NCBI GenBank assembly: GCA_008360975.2
Contig: CM039183.1
Coordinates: 12,613,762-12,677,761, forward strand
Reading direction: 5' to 3'
DNA length: 64,000 nucleotides
DNA from: Lichenostomus cassidix
Lineage: Eukaryota > Chordata > Aves > Passeriformes > Meliphagidae
Shown: positions 56,521-64,000 of the stretch, one piece after another
Layout: every line of letters begins with the position of its first letter
Numbering within the stretch: position 1 is the first letter of the stretch
Made by a program: the position numbers and the translations under genes
Notes under the pieces: generated by a model
Told to the model about the DNA's origin: nothing
Seen by the model: the letters and a program-made list of their open reading frames with translations, nothing else
Database searches by the model: none

Positions 56521-59500
56521 TTTTTTTTGTGTTTTTCCTAACCACTATATTATATAAGTGATGCTGTTTTAAGCTTTAGATAATGTGCTATTTTGTTGTC
56601 TTTGAATTAGGAATGTTCACAAACAGAGCTAATGTCTTTGGTCAGTTCATTTATTAAAAAAAAGGGAAAAGGCAATAATCATTTATTTATAAGTTAAAGA
56701 GAATGAGTTATACAGAATCCTTTTCTGTATCTGTGTCACCAGCTCTTTTATTGTCAACCCAATTAACCCGAGTACACTCTTATTTATTATTATTTATTAG
56801 GGGCAAAATGCACATTGCAGGTCCAGGCTTTTAAAAAGTATCTCACACACTAAACTTGTGGCATGGAACTAACCATAGTAAAGTCTAATTTTGCCTTAAT
56901 ATTTAGTAAAGATAACGACATAGAGATGGTGAAGATGGTGGAAATAGTGCTTAGGTGGATTTATTGTCACATATATAGAGCTGAGGCAAAGGACAAGAAA
57001 TATTCTTTGTGCTAAATAGAACCACATGAATAGCTATGCATTTGTAATAGTAAGTTTTATTTTAATAAATCTTTAGTTCCTGAGTTTCCATATGCTAAAA
57101 AAGGGCAAATGTAGCAAGTACAGCTTTTAAGGAAGGGTGAAAGGGATGGAGTTGCAGGCAGCTGTAGCTCTGTTAACATGACCTTAATACTATGCAAAGC
57201 TTTAGAAAAAAACTGATGATGTAGCAGATCTACAACAATAGATTATACAATAATAGACATAGGGAATACACAGTATTCCTTTTTCAAAGGGAGAAAACAA
57301 CAATTGTGCTTAAAGAAGACATACTCAACTAATTTATGACCAAGGAAATGTGGATTAAAGTGGGCAAAACCCCTTAAAATCAAAATCAAAACAGCTTTTT
57401 TCTTTTTTTTCCCCCTTGAGGCTTGGATCATGTAAATTGTATGAGTGCTTTGTGGTTTTCACACTCCTAAATTGTTCCAGCTCTAAGTTCTTACCAAATG
57501 ATGTGGGGGAAATTTATTTCTAGTAAACAGTGATCTTACTACTTTTTATTTCCACATAGGTTTTAGCTTGGAATGTGGATATAAGTAAAATGACCCATTT
57601 TAGCTGAACTGGAAGCCTTTATATATTTTTCCAGCACACGTCTTTGCAAGGCTGACTTACATCCTGATGAATAATCACCAGGTTGAAAAATTCTTTGGAA
57701 CTTTTGCTTGTCTATAACGGATTCAGTATTTCAGATATCTGCTGCTGTGGGGATTTGGTTGAATTACCTATCCTTGCCTGCTTTGTCTTGGGTAGAGTGA
57801 TGAATTTTTGCATTCTCTCAGCTGTTGTACCAGCAGTGCAGGAGGTTTGGCATTGGGTGATAGCTTGGTGCTCTCAGCCATTGTGAGGTTTCCATGCCAC
57901 ATCACTCAAATTAGGACTTCTGTTCTAGGAACTAATTGTTCTCCCTGATACTACATTTAAACATCAATCTGCCTGGATGTATCAGCAGTTTGGAACAAAG
58001 TAAGGCAGAAGAAGCTTCATCCTGTGAATTCTAGTTCTATGTAAAGAGAGTTAAAATTATACAGAAGTCATCAGTAAAACAGATGAAAAGCCAATTTGTT
58101 GGGTTTTTTCCCCCCAAACTTTATTGTGCACAGTTTATACGCACAGTTTATTTTTCTTTTATTTTTCTTACAACTTCTGTAAATATAATGCTGGATGTGA
58201 GGACACAATGCACAGCCATATTTTCCAGTCTTTTAGAATGCATTACAGAGCAGTATTTCACTGCAATTTCTGTTACATGTTTTCGAATGTTCAGTATTTT
58301 GCTGAAGCCCAATTTTCCCAGCTCTCTGCCACAGTCTTAGAACAAAGTTCTCGCTTCTAATGAAAAGGTGAAATCACAGAAGAGAGAGTTTATGACCAGA
58401 GCCTTGTTCTTACAGGCTGGCAGGTTATTTTAATCACCAGCCAAAGCACAGAAGCCCCTGCTTGTTACCAAAACCTTCTTCACCTCTGGAAGTGATGTTC
58501 TGTGACATTAAGGAACTTTATGACAAAATAATACCGCCTAATGAGCTACAAGATAACAGGCATTTAAGATGAAGGCTAATATTGAAAGAGCCAGGAGTTC
58601 TTTGTCTCGTCTTCCTCTTCCCTTTGCCAGGTGAGCCCTGGACTGTGCCTGTCTGCTCATCCCTGAGAAATGAGCAATGTGCAGCTGTGCCACAGCAGTT
58701 GTGACTCAATGCCTGTCCCACCATTTTCCCAAGGAGAAGTAATTTGCTTGGTTTTCTTTTGCCAAAGGTGGCATAATTTCTCCTCTCTTAGGATAAGTAA
58801 GCCTTTTTCAGCCCTTCCCTTCCTCTACTCACTGGTTCATGGAAATGTGTGTGCATGTGTGTTTACAGCCAAACAAACCCTAACATCTCATCACTCATTG
58901 TCTCTTTGGGAATGCTGCTATAATAATATTTAATTAGTTTTGGTTCAAAATTTAGCCTGAAACTGGACTTTAGTACATAAATAGTTCATTTCATAAAGGG
59001 ATGGCTCATTTAATAAACACATGGATCCACTAGTGAGATGACAGGCAGCAGAAGGGACATTTTGTAGGTCAGGAGAACAGGCTAAAACTTAGCCTTTAAA
59101 CTATGTGCAAAGAGATTTAGTGTTTTCTTTTTGTAACAGTACAATCTCCTTGACTTAGACATGCCACTTATTTTTATGGCTAGATAAGCTCAGACTCATG
59201 GCATAAGTCTCAAACTTACTCACACACACTGAAGAATCATTTACAAACAGAGCATGGAATGAAATAATTTTCAAGCTCAAACCCAGCACTTTCAAGCCAC
59301 AGTCCTTTGTTACACTTTGTAACTGTTACACTTTGTTAAATAAATTTCCCCTAAAATCCTTACACACACTCTTGCAGCCATTTCACTTTGATTACACTTT
59401 TCAAGAAGGGAGTGGTCTGGTGCACAGAGATTTGACTACCCTGGAGTGAGATGAGGGTTTAAGATGTCTCAGTCATCAAATCTTAGGCAGCTCATGCCCA

Positions 59501-60687
59501 AGCACCTTCCTCCCCTGCTACTCCTCCAAGTTCCAGTATTTTCCTTGGCTTTGTAAAGCCAGAGGTCATTTGAGTGAGTCTGCAGAAAACGAACTCTGAA
59601 CTAAAAACTCTGAGTGTCCCCTTACATTTTTTGTCAGAACAGTACATTTCTATATCATGAAATATGGTTTAATGGGTGAAAAAATACTCTGTACATGTTT
59701 TATTAGTGTCAGATATATAATAAAGTCCCGAAATTAGATCAGTTCCCTTGATTACACTCAGATAATTTAGACAAAAGATATTCTTTCCATTCTCTCACAT
59801 TTTTGAAGCATGAGGGAAGGATTTAAACAAGATGTTCTCTGTCTTTTTAAATGGGGAATTATAAAGATACTAGGTAATTTATAGCAAGATAAGGTTTATT
59901 CTCTGGAAGTATCTTGCAGGGAACCTCCATCACCCTTCTCTGAGTGGGAGCACAAAAAATACCCTTTTAGTTATTATTCCATTCAAAAAATGACTCAGTG
60001 GAATACATTATTCTTATTTATAGAATAACTTTCATAACATATTTTGTGGGAAAAAAAAAAAAGAAGTTATACTAATGAAAAGTTATGCATTTTGCACCCT
60101 GAGTGTATAGCATAATAACGAGCTTCTGTGAGCAAGGAGCTGCACAGTCAGTAGGAAATACATGTATATAACCAAAAATCCCACTTTTGGTTTAATGGGA
60201 GTTTGACTTATGCTCTGGAGTGTATGAAAAAATAGGAGGTGATATATGGTAGGGTCAGTGTATAATCTCTTGCATGAGCTCTGTAGGTTGTGTTCGTTTT
60301 GTGTCAGAGTGTCAGTAGCTCCCATCAAGTGCACTTGTGCCCTGTTGCTCTCACTTTTAGCTTGTGGGGTTTTTTTTTGTTTGGTTGATTGGTTTGGTTT
60401 TGTTTTTTTTTCCTGGGGAATTTAGAACATTTTCTCTTATTTTCACAAGGTGAAATTAATAAATGATCTGTGTTGTCTTCATTAATGTTGACAGCAGGGA
60501 TGGCCAAATTGCTAAAATGTTGTTGTCTTCCTCTGCCAAAAGGAGTAAAAGGCTTCCATTGTGTTTTCCTCCATTTGTACTTTATTGGTGGATCATGACA
60601 TTTAGCATCAGCATATTAATTCAGCATACAAGCTGGTGGCAAGGAAAATTTTTGAAGATAGGTTTCTTTTCCCACATTTTGACTTAC
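56521..60687. other. Gene-free stretch
   Basis: AT-rich unique sequence with T/G-rich (60367-60412) and poly-A (60051-60062) tracts. Frames of 60-87 codons on both strands lack recognisable domains. No mobile element recognised. Confidence 0.55.
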
Positions 60688-60753
60688 CGTAAAGATTAGC
60701 TGGCAGATTGTGTATTAACTCTTGGCATTACTGGAGGGTGCTTCTACTTAGGT
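60688..60753 (-). other. Exon-like segment, non-coding, minus strand
   Basis: On the minus strand a strong acceptor (cttgtgtttttttattgacag) is followed after 66 bases by a good donor (TTTACG|gtaagt). All three frames contain stops, so a real exon here would be untranslated or part of a lncRNA. Confidence 0.25.
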
Positions 60754-60800
60754 CTGTCAATAAAAAAACACAAGCTTAGTTCTAGGCTCTTCACTGATTT

Positions 60801-60970
60801 GACATTTCAGTGCTAACTAGAAGCTAGCTGTAATGCAAATATGAAAAAATCCTCATTAAGTTTTATTAATTTTATCATAGGTAAATTTATTTGACATATA
60901 ATTAATTTAATATCACACAAGAAGCAAATACAGTTATACTTCCTAACACATCAGCTTAATAATGAAAATT
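60801..60970. promoter_or_regulatory. Octamer plus TAATTA block, enhancer candidate
   Basis: A perfect POU octamer ATGCAAAT (60833-60840) is followed within 100 bases by CATTAAG, TTATTAATTTTAT and ATAATTAATTTAAT, in sequence without simple repeats. POU plus homeodomain clustering is typical of neural and developmental enhancers. This is inference from motifs only. Confidence 0.28.
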
Positions 60971-62660
60971 ATATAACATGCATTTAGAGGGTATTTAAAA
61001 ATAAACCTGGGTTAACTTGCAAGTAACACTGAAAAATTATTGACTGGTGAAGTGACATCAATGTGAAACTGAAAGAGTTGGACAAGTCATGTGACTGCTC
61101 CTGAAATAAGGAATTTTCATGGCTGTCTTTCTCATCTGTAAGATTTCATTATTTAATGCTGATTGGGTTTTCTGATTTTCTATGCTCTTTGTCTTAATAA
61201 AGAGTAGTTTTCTTTGGTTGGAGTAGCCATGTGGATCTACTTTAAAAGCACCATTTCCTCTGTTTTTTCCCATGGGTATATTAACAGGAGGTTCAGTGAG
61301 TGTGGACATAAAACAGGCAAAATATATTTTTCTATGTAGATCTGTACATTCCCACACAAACACAGCTGGGATTAAAGTGAACAGCTAGCAGAAAAGAGTC
61401 TATCACTTCTAGGTATATAAAGGCAAGAGCTCAAATATTCCCACAGAGGAGAGCTTAAAGAATCTTTGGTTTTCTCAGGAACAGTGGATCTGCTAAGCGA
61501 TTAAAAGTGAAATGAGAGTTCAAACCTTACAGGTATTTGTATCTGTGCAGTAGCATAACCATCAGAGCCTTACATTAAACATTCTCTTCAAGAAATCTCA
61601 GTGGAATGACAACTCCTAATTTCTGTGGAGCCAAGAGAAGCAAAATATTTACTTTTTTATATCACTGGTCTTTAAACTTCACTCCCTTAAAATCTCTTGC
61701 TTCCTGCAACAGAGGAAGCAAAAGGGACATATAATAGACTTCCTTTTGCACGTGGAACAAAGCTGGATGGTACTTTTATCCTTGGCTTCTTTGTTGCTCC
61801 CCAAATCTATCCCTCTTTGAACAATCTGCCACTACTCTGTGCCAGCAGGAGCTTTAGAAGAAGGCCATCTGCACTGCCTGCTATGTTAGGGGACAAATTC
61901 TCTTAATTCCTGATGTACTGGAATGGAGATTTCACTCCATGTCCAGAATGAGATTTCTGGCTGTCACATTTTGGGGATGTGGCAGGGCAAAGATCCCACA
62001 GACTCTGCTAGTGCTGCTGAGTGAGAAATGGCCATGTACTCCCAGAACTGCAGATCTCCATACAGCACACCCCCAGCCCACCCTCCAAAGGTAAAGGCAA
62101 GTTCTAGTATAATTTTTTATAAGTAGTGAGAAATAACTGGGAGATTTTGAGGAAGTTTTTCACAGTGATGTTTTCGGTGGATCACTGATGCTCTGCGGTT
62201 CACTGCAGACTGTGGGAAGCTTTCAGCTGCAGCCAAGGGTCACCAGTTGTTTTTGCAGAGGCAGGACTCAAGAGGATCCTGTTCTGCTATGCAAGGATGG
62301 AAAAGAGACAGTGCTTGTCTGGAATGTGTTTCCACTGCAATAAATCACACTCCATCCCGAGTTATATCTCTGCTATATGACGAGAGAAAAGGTTGCTTTG
62401 ATTAACTTGGAGAACAGGCAGAGTTTTTTTAAATTTAATTTAGTCTGTCAAAATATGAACTTTCCTGAGTGTTTTCTGGACACATAACTTCCTATTTCCC
62501 TCCTGAAAATTTTCTTGTCCTTATTGCAAGCCCTGTTTTTGGAAAGACTGTTGGGTTATTCCCCATGAAACACAGAGGAGACCATCTTCCCAAATCCCTC
62601 TGTTTGAGGAGCAAATTGCATCAGTAAAAGTTCTCCTACCTCTTCCAACGAGCTCATTGA
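60971..62660. other. Gene-free stretch
   Basis: No gene, RNA or mobile element recognised. The minus frame at 61058-61363 (101 codons) lacks domains. Confidence 0.55.
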
Positions 62661-62732
62661 CCTGTCTTTTCCTCCTACCCTCTGTGCAACAGGTGAGTTG
62701 CAGACTGGTGGAGGCCATTCCCCCAGGGAAAA
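62661..62732 (+). promoter_or_regulatory. Candidate recursive splice site with possible RS-exon
   Basis: A pyrimidine tract (cctgtcttttcctcctaccc) leads to CAACAG (AG at 62691-62692), which abuts the consensus donor gtgagt (GT at 62693-62694). A second donor, AAAA|gtatgt, 40 bases further on could define a recursive-splicing exon at 62693-62732. This architecture is known from very long vertebrate introns. Whether a transcript crosses the window is not known. Confidence 0.25.
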
Positions 62733-63379
62733 GTATGTTTAAATATTTATTTTTTAACAGACTCTTGTCTGATTGAGTACGCTTAATTGGGATTTCATCT
62801 GTTTTCATCATCCTGAGTCTTTGTTTCATAATTGCCATATTTAAAAGACAAAAGTGATTTCAGTAATTACCTCAGGCAAGTCCTGAAAGCCTCTCTGAAG
62901 ATACAGATACTTATTGATCTGAATGACAGAGGGGAAGCATCAGACACTGAAATTTATCTGTGTCCTCTTTTGAGGTATATGCAACCGTACTTCATGGTAG
63001 TAGTTTAAAAATAGTGAATTCTCCTTCTTGTCTCATTAAGAAATGCTAAAGCCAGGTAGTGCCCTTTTGGGACTTGTTACCAGAATAATTTTTGCCTGTT
63101 CACCAGGTTCTCTTCAGTGCTGAGCAGAAATTGCCTGGCTCTGGACAGCTCTCTCTAACCAGGGGGATCATGGGCGGTGCTAAAGTCAGACACAGGAAGG
63201 AGTCTGTCATCAGAAACACAGGACATCAACAGTTTTAAGGAAACACGTAGGATGGGGAGTTCCTTAATTAGATTTTACGTACAGAGTTGAGTTTGACACC
63301 TTACTTTAGGTATTATGTCCAACAAGGAGAGAAATCCAGGTCACTGCCAACATAGGCTTGTTCTGCACCGGGGAACATT
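62733..63379. other. Gene-free stretch
   Basis: Unique sequence; nothing recognised. Confidence 0.55.
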
Positions 63380-63640
63380 TACAGAACATTCCCACTATTG
63401 CATCTCCACTGACATTAGAGGTAGGACGAGCTGCAACATTCACAGCTCTCCAGCACCAGCAGCTGTTTCAGCACTGTGCTAATTAGATTGGCACTGAGCT
63501 GGTTTCATAGACGTGATGCTGCTGACAGCTGCTGGGGTGCCATCCACACCAGGGCTGCCAGCGCTGATAAAGCTGTAGTAGTGTTGGGAGCTGTGGCAAT
63601 TATTTGTGAGTAAAACTGAGATCTGTGGGCTGAAGTTATA
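63380..63640. promoter_or_regulatory. Candidate conserved non-coding element
   Basis: A complex, less AT-rich block with CpGs (63427-63428, 63513, 63562). It has CTAATTAGATTGG (homeodomain core beside a CCAAT box in reverse) near 63479, several CAGCTG-type E-boxes and a doubled GAACATT word near 63374-63390. Frames are stopped. It resembles a developmental enhancer by texture only. Confidence 0.28.
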
Positions 63641-64000
63641 GTATGTATATGGATGCATATATGTGATTTAATTTATTCCCTGTTTTCCCCTAGCATCCTA
63701 CTCACATGTGTATGCTTTGCTGATCATTTGTGAAAAACTGAAAATCTCATGAGTCAGGTGTCTTCTAGCTTGATAGAGTGGAGGGAACAGGAAGGTTTCA
63801 TATCTGGGACCAAGGATGGGAATTACAATGAGTCTGGGCAAGAGCAAAGAAGGGATAATAATGATCTCAATGTGCATTGTGCCAGTGGTGATGAGCTGTG
63901 CATTGATTGTTAAAATACTTTAAAAGGCTTTCAGTGCCCAACATGAGTTGGTTGTGGTGGTCTCATCCACATGGATCTGTATGTGATACCTGCTTTCCTT
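63641..64000. other. Gene-free end of window
   Basis: AT-rich unique sequence with a tatgtatatggatgcatata patch. Nothing recognised. Confidence 0.55.

Noticed and set aside
1..64000. Bacterial-type systems (operons, CRISPR arrays, defence islands, prophage)
   Set aside because: No dense long ORFs, no ribosome binding sites and no regularly spaced repeats; CR1 and LTR relics show vertebrate DNA.

Overview
The window reads as vertebrate, most likely bird, genomic DNA: intergenic or deep-intronic, AT-rich, and without any gene I can recognise. The evidence is three degraded CR1 LINE 3' fragments (40079-40230, 49455-49857, 53104-53258), one of which keeps the avian/reptilian CR1 tail with its ATTCTRTG-type 3' end. 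There is also a diverged ERVL-like LTR fragment that I recognise from songbird-type genomes (37238-37773). Interspersed repeats are sparse, introns look spliceosomal, and there are no operons, ribosome binding sites or bacterial-type coding density. The longest open frames (60-185 codons) have no recognisable domains and are what chance gives in 64 kb.

Layout. 1-14.6 kb: unique AT-rich sequence with T-runs, a 34-bp word present twice in identical form (4452-4485 and 7051-7084), an 18-bp GATA palindrome (4669-4686), and three sequences that look like exons between good splice sites (503-596, 6709-6770, 10489-10558). 14.6-25.4 kb: several blocks with the look of conserved non-coding elements (balanced composition, dense TAATTA/ATTA words, retained CpGs), plus exon-like segments at 17624-17697 and 25402-25419 (18 nt). 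25.4-37 kb: mostly featureless, with further enhancer-like blocks near 28.5 and 32.3 kb. 37-54 kb: the repeat-bearing part, holding the LTR fragment, a low-complexity A/C tract, three CR1 fragments and an ancient MIR-like SINE relic, all on the plus strand. 54-64 kb: unique sequence with an octamer/TAATTA block (about 60.8 kb), a minus-strand exon-like segment (60688-60753), a juxtaposed 3'/5' splice site (62692/62693) and an enhancer-like block near 63.4 kb.

No pathway or gene system can be read from this window. If it has a function, it is probably long-range regulation (gene-desert enhancers) or the intron of a very long gene or lncRNA. The exon-like segments at 6709, 10489, 17624, 25402 and 36655 are phase-compatible in one open frame, which is worth an RNA-seq check but may be coincidence. 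All splice-site and conserved-element calls here were made by eye and carry low confidence.
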